Shown: positions 46,660-58,400 of the stretch, in pieces | How positions within the stretch are numbered: position 1 is the stretch's first letter | Layout of the letters: every line of letters begins with the position of its first letter | NCBI GenBank assembly: GCA_024500155.1 | Contig: CM044877.1 | Coordinates: 36,652,001 to 36,716,000 of the forward strand | Length of the DNA: 64,000 nt | Direction of reading: 5' to 3' | Origin: Chenopodium formosanum | Lineage: Eukaryota; Streptophyta; Magnoliopsida; Caryophyllales; Amaranthaceae | The notes under the pieces: model-generated | Databases searched by the model: none | The model's input: the letters and a program-made list of their open reading frames with translations, nothing else | What the model was told of the DNA's origin: nothing | Translations under genes and position numbers: made by a program

Positions 46660-49150
46660 TGATCGGGATTAGATAGCGTCGTTAGTCTACTAACCCTAAT
46701 CAAATTAACAATTTATAATACCTAAACTACCCTAATACGAGTATAGGGGTAAGTAAAGGGTCGAACCCAAAAGGACTGAGTGTATCAATCTATGCTAATT
46801 AGACTACTAGGAAAGCTTGTGAGGTAAAGAAAGGTTCAACTAAACACTACTAAGAGCAAATAACTAAAACTAGGGAAAGTGGAATCCAATTACATCAATG
46901 CATTCAAAAACATCAAACAATTAGATGAAAATGACCTCAATTATGACGATTTACACATTTAACTCGCTCTCGCGCAATTAAGCATGTTAATAATCCTACT
47001 AAACTAATTCACTCTCGTGCAACTAGCCTAGCAAAGGTATGGAGGAATTTAGGGCTCTCAAACAACTCACTTTCGCACAATTGAGTGAAAACACAATTAA
47101 AAGCATAGAATCAATTAGCTAGAAAGAATCTAATCCATAAAAGCATCATCCATACACAATAATCAAGAAACAATTTCATACTAACCACAATCAATCATTA
47201 AATTAATTAACATAACCTTCATCCATTTCCCTAGAACAAAACCTAAACTAACATGGTGAACAAAAACAAGGAAAAAAAGGTAAAATAATAATAAAAGCAA
47301 GAATCAACAACTAAACTAATTAATCTACTCAAATAAACAAATAAATAAGCAAAAACAATAATAAATGAAAGCAATAAATGTGAGAGAAAGTTAGGAAGAC
47401 TCATTGAATTTATGAGAGGAAAAATCCACAAAATGTTTCTTCAAAATCCCAAAAACTCCATGAAAAATCCAAGCTTTCTCTCTCTAAACTACTCTAACCC
47501 TAAGAGAGAGAAAATAAAAGAGCTAAACTAATCTAATCCAATCTAGGGTAGAATAATGTTAAGAGTTATTTTTCTAAAATAACCCCAAAGGGGGTATATA
47601 TATTACAAGCTAAAAATAATAAAGAAAATAAAAGAAAACAAATAAAGAAAATAAAATAAAACAAAAGAAAAGAAAAAGGAAATAAAAAAGGAAAATAAAA
47701 ATAAAATAAAAGAAATTAAAACCCATCATTCCCCAAATTCCCCCTAGACCCGATTTCTTCCTCTCGAAAATTTGGCTGCTTCAAAATTGGGATGTAATCC
47801 CCTGCTTCACGCCACCAAACTCCATCATCAATCATCACGCAACCATCATCACCACCATCGCAAGCATCATCATCATCTAGCATCAATTTGTGGCCATCCG
47901 ATTCTCATTAAAATCACGTGAAAAGCTCGTGATTGACCCACGAATGCGCGCCCGCACAGAAGACGCACACAGGTCGCGCAAAGCTTCTGCCTCGAATCTA
48001 AATTTGGACTCCAATTGTGTGCGCTTTCTGACAGGGCTGCGCGGCCGCGAATTGGGGCTTGAGATGGTATGAGTTGCGCGACTATGAGGTAAGTAACTTG
48101 GTGGTGATTTGGGTGGTTATTGTTGGTTTAATTGGTTGTTGTGGGGGCGGGTTAGAGGTGGTAATTGCTGGCGGTTTGGTGGTTTAAATTGGTGGCGGTG
48201 GCTGATGGAGAAGAATTGGAGGTGGTTTGGTTGGAGGCTGGTGCTGCGAATTGTTGCGGTTTGGTGATGTTCGGTGGTTTCAGTGCGATTGGGAGTTTGG
48301 TTTGTGGGTGTGATTGTGGTGGTGCGATGTGGGGTTGCGTGGTGGGATTGATTGTGAGCTGAGGGAGCAGGGGAGGTGCGATGTTGGTGTTGTTGATGGT
48401 TGTTATCGCTGCTGTTGCTGTTGGTGTTGTGATGTGTGGTGGTTGCGGAGAGTGTATGGGTGAGTGGTTTGGTGTTTGAGCTGGTGGTGTTGAGGAGCTG
48501 GGAGCAGGGGAGCTGCTGGTTGTAATTGATGTTGCTGTTGGTGATGAGGAAAAGCAGGGAGCAGGGGAGATGTGTTTTGGGTTGTGTTGTGGTGTAGGGT
48601 AAGGGGAGGTGTGGTGTATGTTAAGCTGCTAGCAAGAGGACAGCAGCTAGAGCATGTTGTTTGACTCAATTCTCGGACCTTGAACTCGATCGACCAAGGA
48701 CCCGAAAACACCTACAACCAAAAACAACACGAGGGTAGGATCGATAATAAAGACAAAATAAAATAATAAAAAAAAGGTAAAATAAAATAAGAAAAATAAA
48801 GTAAAATAAAATGCTATAAAATAAAATTCTAAAACTAAAGAAATAATAAAATAAAATAAAATAAAATACAAAACTAAAATAAATAAGAAAACGAGATAAA
48901 AAAATAGAAATTAAATTAATAAAAATAAAAACTAACAACTTAAACTAAAAACATTAAAAGAAAGAAAAATAAAATAAAACACGAAAATAAACTAAAAAGT
49001 ATAGAAAATTACAAAAATACTCAAAATAAAGATAAAAGACGAGAATAATAAAATAATAGAAATAAAGGATATAAAAGGTGAAATTATTGGAAAATAAGCC
49101 GGAATACGACTCAATAAACACCCTAAAAGTGACATAAAAGTCACTTATCA
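46660..49150 (-). repeat. Solo LTR E (Athila-type, related to D) inside the MULE
   Basis: 2,491 bp, TGATCGGGATTAG to GTCACTTATCA, with AAAAG on both sides (46655-46659, 49151-49155). The first 200 bases recall the D LTR (TCGTT..ACTAA, GAGTATAGGGGTAAG, TCGAACCCAAA). Contains A-rich AATAAAA tracts (47600-47720, 48770-49080) and GGT/TTG-rich sequence (48090-48650); frames in these are compositional. It is younger than the MULE because it lies within it. Confidence 0.9.
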
Positions 49151-49155
49151 AAAAG

Positions 49156-50624
49156 CCTTACACAATATTAAATGATGTGATATCAAACTACCAATTTCAG
49201 GGTTTAAAATTAAATGCACTCCATCAACCACCTTCTGAATCCCATTTACTACCTGTAGTCAATTTTATTGACTTCCCTCCTATAAAAAGTTGGGATGTAA
49301 ATATGATTGTGTTGTGTATTTAGCATTAAGTAGATCAATTACAATGCAATGAATTTTCTAAATGAAGATTAAAAACCTTAATAATCTTCATGTATTAGTG
49401 ACAAATATAATAAATTACATATAAATCGTCCAGTTAAAACCTTCCATTTCAAATTATATTTGCGTCACTGTAATGTTCAAATGAACTTCACATTACACTT
49501 CCATTTGTGTTTGAAGTCCCAGGGACATCACTACTATCCTTGGCAAAAAGGAAGTGGTTGGGAGGGTGCTTAGAAATTACTAATGCTGAGCGAATTAAAT
49601 AAAAATTCATCATCACAAACACCGGCTCCGTGGCTGTGCCAGTACGAATGCAGGTTCTTATTTATTTTTTTTTTTCTTTCCCAATAAGAACAGTCATGCC
49701 AGTTGTTTAATGCCAGGAGCGAATAGTGCGGGGGATTTTATCCACCAATGAACAAGTTATACTACCCAATATGCCCCCTCTATTTGGAGTATGAAGTGTC
49801 TGAAACATTCTTTTAGTGGATGAGTATGCTCATTTGTTATTTCCTAAACTATAATTCCAAAACAATGCGGGAGTCCAATATGATCCGATTCGGTATTGCC
49901 AACCCGCTGTTAATTGGTCAGTAATGTCATTGGAATTACCCCAAATGGATTTCCGGCTGAGACCAATTGGATATACATGGTATGTAAACCAGACCCATGG
50001 GTTTTACCCGGGTGGTGTAGTCCACTATATATTCCCAAATAGTGTTACACCAAATTGTGTATATGAATTCTTGTGACTCCCTTTGCAAATTTTATTATAA
50101 CAGACCAAACCTCCTTACAGTGTTACGTTCCAATCAAGGGGTGTCTAATAATTTAAATATTAAATTATTGCGAAAAATATACATTGAATGCAATTATAAT
50201 CAAGAGACATAGGAATTGGATTTCTTTAGCAAGCAAGTTCCATCTATAAACGAGTCAGTTGTGCACGTACGTAACTAAAGCTTTGTTTGTTTACACCGGT
50301 TTTTTGGGTGCCCAGTTGACATCGAATCTACCTTATCACACCACACACACGGTTAATCAAATTGTATAACACGAGGCCTTTAATCATTTGTAACGTACAT
50401 TAAAAACCATTACGACCAATGTTAAGATGTAACGACTGTACCCTAATGTGAATTAGAATTCCCAAGGCACAAGTACTTAACCTCGAAAACATTTCCCTAC
50501 GTGTATACTTGTGGAAAAGTCAACTTATGAAAAAAAATTACTCAAGCAAGTATGATATTTTCATTAGCGACAGACGTCCGCACATTACACAGTTATTCAG
50601 TCAAATCCCATGCAGTGCAAACAA
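49156..50624. other. MULE interior without recognised gene
   Basis: No family-like frame on either strand. A TATAAAAAG near 49274 could serve an unrecognised transcript. Confidence 0.5.
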
Positions 50625-50632
50625 TATAAATA
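50625..50632 (+). promoter_or_regulatory. TATA box of the SUMO-like gene
   Basis: TATAAATA in CAATATAAATAAGG, 62 bp upstream of ATG 50694. Confidence 0.6.
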
Positions 50633-50693
50633 AGGGTGAGTGAAGATCTCCTAGTCACCATCATTTAAAGATTTAACCTGTATTTGACTAATA

Positions 50694-52309
50694 ATGACTA
50701 GGCGAACCACCCACCCAAATAACCCCTCCCCTGAGTTGCCTCCGGCCTACGGCAGAAAACGTCGAACCCATAGGCCATCCCCCCGCAGAAGCATGAGAGC
50801 ACTAGCCATGTTAGCTCATGCAGCCACCAAATTCCCTAACCATCCATCCCCAAACCACCAAGGGAGTTCCTCATCTAACCCGTTTACTCAAAAAAACCGA
50901 AATGTGATTGACCTTGATGCGGGCTGTCACTCACCTCGTTAATCAACTCGTCGCTCCCCTCGTCTCTCACCTCGACACAATCCTGACCTTAACCAGACCC
51001 CTGATGATATTGAGGAGGAGCCACAAACTGCCCATGTGGTGAATCAACCCCCACCACCTCTGTTCCGGCCCATTCCACTAGGACCTCGTGATGGAATGCC
51101 GTTGTTTTTCCCCCTCTAAAACCCTCACTACGGCTTGCCGTTTAACTATAACGGGGGTGTTCCAATTTTCCATATTAGGGTTCATAGTACTAACCCCACA
51201 GACCTTGGTGTTCCGTACACTATTGCAGCAACGGAAACCCTTGCACGAATTTATGACCACTATTCGAAGCTTGTGGATCGCGACACACCTGATGAAATTG
51301 TGATTAGGAGGCATGGAGGGGTCGTGTCATCAACACAGACCGCACTCGCAGCCGGAATCCAACATGGCGACGTTCTCACGGTGGAGGATGTGGTATGAGT
51401 TTTAATTTTAATTTAATTTTAGTACAGTGTGTACAATGACATATGATTTATGTGGATGTTAAATTTTAGTATTTTGTATCCCTAAGTTGATTTTTGCTAT
51501 GTTGATGCATGAGTGTTTTTGGAATGAGTACCTCTTCAAACAATTACATCTTTATTAGTATTAAAGAATTGGAATATATGTGATAGAGGTATGAATTAGC
51601 TAGTATTTGGTAACGTATAGCTTGTAATTTGGATACACGATGTATATGAATGTAGTCATTATTATTAGGGACTGTAATGAATGTATGCGAATCTAACTGT
51701 AATTAGTCTATTTAATTTATTTGAAATTAGGTGCCCATGTACAAAGTTGTAGATGGAAAGGAATTTATTATAATATAATGGTTACAAAATGGAAAATCAA
51801 GGACGAGTTGAGGTCGAGTAGTGAACTTAGTTGTGTCTGTCATGAGAGTAAATTATGTTGCGTAGTAGTTGTGGTTTATTAAGGTCATTAAAGCCTAATA
51901 TGTCGATGGATGTCATTAACATTACCATAGACTACGTGGAAATTCTATGTTGTTTATAACACAAAGTGGTCAGCAAAAATCATCATCCCCGTCCAAAACG
52001 TCGTATGTCATTTGTTTTGTGAACACCTTGTCATATACACGTTGTTTTGTAGGACCCGGATTATAATGTTGATACTCGAGTGAAGGTGTTCAGGATGCAA
52101 GATATGACCTCCTTTCCCGAGCAAGTTAGGGTGACAGCCGTGCCAGATGACACTCTATACACTGTGTACCAACAGTGGGGAGCAAGAAACAATGTCCACC
52201 CCGGCAACTCTTTGGTATGTATGAGAACAAGGTGGTCATTGCTCTGGACACCGTGAGAGAAGTTGGGATAAAAAACAATTGGGTGTTGTACGTGTTACCT
52301 AACAACTAG
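50694..52309 (+). pseudogene. RAD60/Esc2/NIP45-like protein: SIM plus two SUMO-like domains
   Basis: Exon 1 (50694-51392) and exon 2 (52053-52309) are joined by a 660-bp intron (GTATGAG to TTTTGTAG). The N-terminus is basic and Pro/Ser-rich (KRRTHRPSPRRS), followed by NVIDLDAG (residues 70-77), a consensus SUMO-interacting motif. SUMO-like domain 1 (about 156-233) runs PIFHIRVHSTNP, VPYTIAATETLARIYDHYSK, DEIVIRRHGGVV and AGIQHGDVLTVED, matching the strand-helix-strand order and the closing DGD-type turn. Domain 2 in exon 2 has TRVKVFRMQDM, VRVTAVPDDTLYTVYQQWG and ENKVVIALDTVREVGIKN. Two stops at 50940-50942 and 51117-51119 (each one C to T change) and a frameshift near 52213 show it is now broken. 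Tandem SUMO-like domains plus a SIM are the layout of RAD60/Esc2/NIP45, which act in recombination repair; orthology is not proven. Confidence 0.72.
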
Positions 52310-52990
52310 AGGGAGATGCCCGTGCGTTCCGTTTGACTTAAACCAAGCCATGTGGACCTTTTAACTTCTTAGGCTTTTATGTTGTGTTAATCTTCTTAAT
52401 CTCGTATGTTATTATTAAGGACTGTATTAAAACAATGTTATTGTTGCGGTTTTGTACTCCTTGCTTTTGCTACGAATAGTATCTAGCCACACCTGAATTA
52501 TGCTTTGGAGATGATTGTCTATGGTGTGGAATTAGGAGTACAAATTTTAAATTATGAATGTGTACGTGTGCTTAGTGTGTAGGGTTAAGATGTATGTTGT
52601 ATTCAGTCTTGCTTTGTAACGATATTAAGAAGGCATGACCTGCCACTTTAATGTTTATGTAAGTTGTTAGGTATGCAGCATATCATGTTCTATAAGAAAG
52701 TGATATAAAATTGTTTTGCATAATTGGTAAGTTTTCATTTCACGTATTTTCTTATTTAATGAACGTTGTAAATTACAACCACCACAAATAAAACATAAAC
52801 TTTTTAAGATAAATATGTAAATGCACAGGTGGTTTGTTTAGAATTGGCAAACCGTTATCAAATAAATACGTGACAGGCTGTTTTGTAAACGGTCGCAATA
52901 CTACTGAAATTGTTTACAAGTTGATGTTGAAAAAGAGCCTAGCATCACTTCTAAATACAGGAAATTGTATGGGCACTTCAAACCAAAAAA
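52310..52990. other. Spacer between the SUMO-like and XRCC3-like genes
   Basis: AT-rich. A 63-codon frame at 52834 is out of frame with the downstream gene and has no recognisable features. The XRCC3-like promoter must lie here, but no convincing TATA box was chosen. Confidence 0.5.
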
Positions 52991-53776
52991 ATGCACACGA
53001 GTACAACTATGTGCTTAAGCATTGATTCTATGCTTGGGGGCGGTCTGCGGTCCAGCCAAGTGACGGAGCTTTGTAGTGGGGAGGCGACAGGGAAGACTCA
53101 ATTCTGCTTGCAATTCATGTTAGCTGCTCAACTGCCTCCGTCAATGGGGGGAGTGAGCTCGTCGTCGGTGTATATTCAATCCATCGGTGATTTTCCATCG
53201 AGTAGATTGAATGAAATGATCCCAAACGTTTTAGGTGCACCTACACCTACAAGTACTCATCCGTTACAGAAAATTTTAGTAAAACAGGTGGAGTCGCCAC
53301 ACCATCTACACCAGACAATGGAATGGCTTGAAACCCTTTTGCAAAGCTGCATTGGCAAAAGTGGAAATTACTGGGTCGTAGTGTTTGATTCCATTGCTAG
53401 TATATGTCGTTTCCATTTCACGAACAATAGAGATTCAATGATGGAAAGGACGTCGATCGTGAATGTTATATCGCATGGAATAAAATCCTTGGCATGCAAA
53501 TATGATCTTTTTATGTTAGTGGTGAATGATGTCATGGAGGTGCCTAAGAATGATGTACACGGCTGTGGGTGTTTGATAATGTCACAAGGCAGGAGGTTCC
53601 GCCCCGCTTTGGGTAAAGTTTGGAACAATAATATTTGTACAAGGCTTTTCATGTCAAGAGCCTTCAACAACAATACTGAAGCGTGGGATCGAACAATAAC
53701 ATTGTTAAAATCTCCAATATTAGATGTGAATGGGTGCACCTTCCAAATATGTGGGAAAGGTTTAGTGGATGGCTGA
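52991..53776 (+). CDS. XRCC3-like RAD51 paralogue carried by the MULE
   Basis: Intronless frame of 261 residues with no stop. It spans the RecA/RAD51 ATPase core: IDSMLGGGLRSSQVTELCSG (residues 11-30), Walker A SGEATGKT (29-36), FCLQFMLAAQLPPSMGGVSS (38-57) and VYIQSIGDFPSSRL, then Walker B YWVVVFDSIAS (D133) and SQGRRFRPALGKVWNNNICT. The AAQLPPSxGGxSSSSxYI block is diagnostic of XRCC3 rather than RAD51, RAD51B, RAD51C or DMC1. XRCC3 pairs with RAD51C in homologous recombination and Holliday-junction resolution. Odd points: the first Walker A glycine is serine, the N-terminal region before the ATPase is missing, and there are no introns. Probably a captured or retro-copied host gene fragment; the intact frame suggests recency or selection. 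Start ATG 52991 is the first in frame. Confidence 0.8.
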   Translation: MHTSTTMCLSIDSMLGGGLRSSQVTELCSGEATGKTQFCLQFMLAAQLPPSMGGVSSSSVYIQSIGDFPSSRLNEMIPNVLGAPTPTSTHPLQKILVKQVESPHHLHQTMEWLETLLQSCIGKSGNYWVVVFDSIASICRFHFTNNRDSMMERTSIVNVISHGIKSLACKYDLFMLVVNDVMEVPKNDVHGCGCLIMSQGRRFRPALGKVWNNNICTRLFMSRAFNNNTEAWDRTITLLKSPILDVNGCTFQICGKGLVDG

Positions 53777-54059
53777 AACCATGTTTTGAGTTGCTTTACT
53801 TTTTGATGGCCTTGTTGATGCACTTGTACTGGGTTAAACAAATGTAACAACATGGATTATGTTATTATTATCACGGGCCCTGTTGTTTGGATATTGCCCA
53901 CTGGTCCAACATAAAAAATGATGTATTACATGCTATATTGAATACCGTTTCCAATTTATTATACTTTGTACTCGATGTAGCCATTTCAAGGTAAAGGGGC
54001 ATTACAAAAGCGTTTGAATTTAATTACTTGTAATTTGCGTCCAGTCTTTCCTCCCCCTC
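53777..54059. other. Spacer
   Basis: AT-rich; no gene. Leads into the TATA box of the next gene. Confidence 0.5.
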
Positions 54060-54067
54060 TATAAAAA
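54060..54067 (+). promoter_or_regulatory. TATA box of the 54114 gene
   Basis: TATAAAAA preceded by a pyrimidine stretch (CCTCCCCCTC), 54 bases before ATG 54114, an ordinary plant spacing. Confidence 0.65.
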
Positions 54068-54113
54068 GAGAACCACACAAAGTCATATGAAATACATTTC
54101 AAGTACTTAAAAT

Positions 54114-54608
54114 ATGAGCACAACAACTACGAAAGGTGTGTGTGGGAGAAAAATCTCTAGGGCCTCCTACGTAAGGTCCACATTGTTTAACAACCCTAGG
54201 GATCGAATGACTACGCAACACGTCGAAAGTGCCCCCCATGGAAGGCGTGCAACTTTTGTCAAGCTATACGGTCCAATACCGACTTCTTTGGAGATTGAGG
54301 AGATGCTACGTGGTGTGCTACCTTTCGGCTCCATGCAAGATGGTGAGGACGGCCTTGTTTCACACACTACACTAGGTAACCTGCTTTTTCTCCGCTCTAT
54401 CCTTTCACCATCTTTTTTAAGTCAATGTGGAAGCGTTTCAGAGGAAAGTATCAATGGTCAGGACTTAAGTGGAATAATATTGCAAGAAGATAGGGAAGCA
54501 TCCAAATTCATGTTTGTATACAAGAATTTGTGGAGTCGAGCAACGGCTAAACTGAAAAAGATAGCCAACACCGTGGCTAAATGGAGGAGCATATGTAGAA
54601 GGGGTTAG
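54114..54608 (+). CDS. Small uncharacterised protein, 164 residues
   Basis: Uninterrupted frame directly behind a clear TATA box. I do not recognise the family. Residues 1-50 are basic and Ser/Thr-rich (VCGRKISRASYVRSTLFNN, HGRRATF); 50-70 hold KLYGPIPTSLEIEEMLRGVL; 85-100 (TTLGNLLFLRSILSPSFL) is hydrophobic; the C-terminus (SKFMFVYKNLWSRATAKLKK, then IANTVAKWRSICRRG) is an amphipathic basic helix, suitable for nucleic-acid or membrane contact. No Cys/His cluster, signal peptide or clear membrane span. It sits between the XRCC3-like gene and the transposase, which runs towards it on the other strand. Confidence 0.55.
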   Translation: MSTTTTKGVCGRKISRASYVRSTLFNNPRDRMTTQHVESAPHGRRATFVKLYGPIPTSLEIEEMLRGVLPFGSMQDGEDGLVSHTTLGNLLFLRSILSPSFLSQCGSVSEESINGQDLSGIILQEDREASKFMFVYKNLWSRATAKLKKIANTVAKWRSICRRG

Positions 54609-55479
54609 TGTCATCAAATGGCTGGGAAAGACTTCACCATCTTGTCATAAAAGTTATCATCATCAGTGAAGTTTTGGTCTTGTTTTGGTCTTATTTTCCT
54701 AGTTTTGGCCCAAATTACCTAACAAATTACGGCCCATGGTTATTTTGGGCCTTATGGCCCAAAATATTTCAAGTTGTTTTGTTAACTACTTGAAATTAGT
54801 CTTGTTTTTAACATACAATATTCGAATTTATTGTGGTCGGAGTATGTGCTAGGCGTATGTGTCTTATGTTTTCGTATCGTACCTGTATTTGTTAAGTAAT
54901 CTACATATTGAATGTGTTATGATCTTAACGAGTTATTTTGTGTATGTCCTTGTTATTGCATTTATATTAGGTGATGGAAAAATATTAATAAAATTCAAGA
55001 TGGTGAAGTGTGTGCACCTGTTTTAAAGGCCCTGACTGTAAGTTGGGCTCAACGAATCTATTGCACTACATGGCCTCTGGCCCATTTACTACGATGTCAC
55101 GATATCAAACTCGCAAAGTGTTAAGTGTACTTTGCAGGAAACATTTGATCCCATTACAGTACACATTAGAGACCTATATGATGACATTATAGTACACATT
55201 TGAGTAAACACAACTTAAAAATGACTCAAAACTTAAATTAAATTAAGGTGATTTGTTTGAAGACTAAACTATATCAAATTCAAAGCCAACTACACCAGAT
55301 CACATAAAAAAACCTTAAGCAATCTTCTTATATTTCATAACAACAAATAACGTCTACCCATTGCAATTCCATATATCCCACGAAATTAGTTCAATGCTAA
55401 CCAAACACTTCAGAGCAGCAGTTGTAAACTACAATACTGAGTAATAGAAAACACATCTTCTCAATCAATCACGTTAAAG
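54609..55479. other. Spacer between convergent genes
   Basis: AT-rich, containing the 3' flanks of the 54114 gene and the transposase. GGCCCA/TGGGCC-like motifs near 54705-54770. No supported gene. Confidence 0.5.
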
Positions 55480-58400
55480 TTACACCAACACAGAATCATA
55501 ACTTGTATTCGTGCCTGCAACAAGGCAATCGTCATCTGCAACATAGCCAATGTCATTCACCTCCACGATTTCTGGACAATTAGCCGCCTTGGGCCTAGCC
55601 TGAAAAAGAGGAGTTCCCCCCACAGCGGATCAATATTCAAGTCTCGACATCACACCACAACAGAGACATTAACAATAGATTGCAAATGTACCACTTACAG
55701 CAATCTTCTTAGGAGGATGGGAAGTCACCCCTTCTTGCGCCATCACGTTCTCCAATGTGGGCTAGGAAACCTGCACACTAAGTGGCATTAGACACCAAAA
55801 TTACACATATCATATACTACATTTACATTTAACAACGCATAATGCCTAGCATTTGACTACCTGTCGCTTGCTCTTATTTGGTCTTTTATAACCAATCTTA
55901 GCAAGCCCCTTGTTACATGATCCTTTTGGCCTACCTCTGCCTCTCTTCTTAGGCAAAGGGTCTTTGGGTTTGCAGATAAACGCGTTATGTGCGTTCGATG
56001 TTGTCCCATTCTCACTAGTGTTGTTATGTTCTACAGTTGGCTCGCCATCCTTGGGATATGTAATGGGCACGGTTTGATCAAACTTACGCTTAGCGCTGCA
56101 TTTTACAGCCTCGTGAATCTGTTCAATGCTAGACAACACCGTGCTCACCGTCTCATCATCGACCATGGCTGCCTCCTCACATATTGGTTCAAAGGCAGTC
56201 ATAATCTTGTTATATCGTTTCCACAGGCCAGTCTTCGAAGGATCATGCTTCGACACCTTCACTCCGGTGTGCTTCCTAAGGACATCTTTTCTCCATCGCT
56301 TTAAAACGTATCTTTCAGGTATGTTGGTGACTTGGTTTAGATCCAAAATTCTAATGATGTGCCTGCATATTATTCCATCTGTTTCAAATTTTCTACAGTC
56401 ACAGAAGACGGTTCGACTTTCGGTGTCAAAAGTAGCTGAATAAAACTTCTTCCTGTCAGTCAGCACAGCTTCGCTCTTACCCTCCGGCACAATCCAAACC
56501 CGATCTTCAATTACATACTGAATTAGATTTTCAGAGATAATGTTCTCTTCACGTGGGTAGCAGTACAACAATCTACGACATTTGGTTTGTACCTCCTGAA
56601 ACTTGGTGTCCGTGTATATCTTCTAAAATAGTTTCTCAGCAGCAAAACCACTTACCAACCGTCTAATGTATTTCCCACATTTCTCATCAGCTTCCATTTC
56701 ATCATCAACTCTCTTCTCCACAGCCTTATATACTTTTGGGGGAACTCAAAAAGCTTTTTCTCAGCAGCAAAACCACTTACCAACCGTCTAATGTATTTCC
56801 CACATTTCTCATCAGCTTCCATTTCATCATCAACTCTCTTCTCCACAGCCTTATCATACTTTTGGGGGAACTCAAAAAGCTTTGTTTTTCGATTTACAAA
56901 TCCATCGAAAAAACTGTTGATGCTCTCAACACGTTGCGTTGTCTTCATCCCGGCCCAGAAGAAGTCTCTCATAAAGGCAGGTACCCACATGTGGCGCTCC
57001 GTGTACAGATTATCAAGCCAATCATTGCTCTGCAGCTCATACTTTGCAATGAATTCGTTCCACTTGTTCTCAAATCTTGTATACTAAAACTCTCATACAC
57101 CAGACACTTTAGCTCGCTCTTGAATTCTTGATACCTACAACAAATCACAAAAACCATGTCATAACCACATTAAAGGCACAATACAATTTACATCCACAAC
57201 TGTAACTAATCACTTACTTTTCGTATGTTCCGAGTTTCTCTGGAAGCTTTCTCATAATGTGCCAAATGCACCACCGGTGTCTGGTCATCGGCATTACTTC
57301 CTCAAGTGGTCTCCTCATGGCAGCAGCCTGGTCAGTCAAAATTCCTTTGGGAGCTTTGCCATTCATACACTTCAGCCATTGTTGGAAGACCCAAGTGAAG
57401 GTATCACAATCTTCATGAGACACCAGAGCACACCCAAGTAGTATTGATTGCCCATGGTGATTGACTCCTACAAAGTTGGCGAAGGGAAGGTCATACTCGT
57501 TGGTCAAGTATGTTGAATCAAAGCAAACTACATCACCAAACTCTTCGTAAGCTGCTCTATTTCGTGCATCAACCCACATCACGTCCTTCAACCGCCCTTC
57601 ATCATCCAATCTCTGTGCAAAATAAAAATTTTTGTTCCCAGTTTGCATTTGTTGGAAAAAATTCATCATTGCAGCACAATCACCTCCCTCCATTAGAACT
57701 CGCCTATTTTTATACACCTCATGCTCAATGTCCTTTACTGTGAATGGCAGATGTTCAGGGTCCTCCATCTCAATCTCAATACACCCATGTATTTGTTTTA
57801 CTGGTACTCCCATCTCAAAAAACTTATGAAGCTTCTTCCTAACTCTAGATGTAAAGTGTTTCATCCGATACTCTTTCACAAGACGAGAATTCCCGGGAGT
57901 TGGGGTGTGACCTGTGTGCTCCAGCTCAACTCTCCTTATCACCCACACACCGTCACGATTCACACTAGCATACACGTTGGCAATACACTCACATTTTTTA
58001 GACCTTCTTTTACATCGACTCATCTCATCCTCACCAACAACTCCACCAATCACTCCTCCTGATCCACTTGCATCCATGGCTTTCGCCCTCCTTTTGGCTT
58101 CTCTTTGCGCCCTCATATCAGGTCTCCCATAGCACTCACAACTCCACGTTGTTGAGATTCGGTCCCTAACCTCACCCTTGGATAACACCCCTTGCACACG
58201 ACTCACTCCAAAACCCTTTTCTTCCGCATATTCCTTATAATAAGCTTTTACATCTTGCCACTTCTTAAAAATCATCCCAACCCGAGGTTCTTCCACATAG
58301 CTAACTACACTGACATGTTTACTTGCTACAACTGTTTGGACCGTCTCAAACGATTTCACTTGGGTTACATACTGCAACCCATCGTCATTCCCTGCATCTG

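Noticed and set aside
48403..49151. Phe/Tyr/Leu-rich minus-strand frames resembling membrane proteins
   Set aside because: They come from AAAATAAAA tracts inside the solo LTR E.
38767..54608. Search for a Ulp1/SENP-type SUMO protease, common in some plant MULEs
   Set aside because: No His...Asp...Gln...Cys catalytic pattern (such as a DCG motif in a fitting frame) could be found in the MULE, so it is not the classic Ulp1-carrying type.
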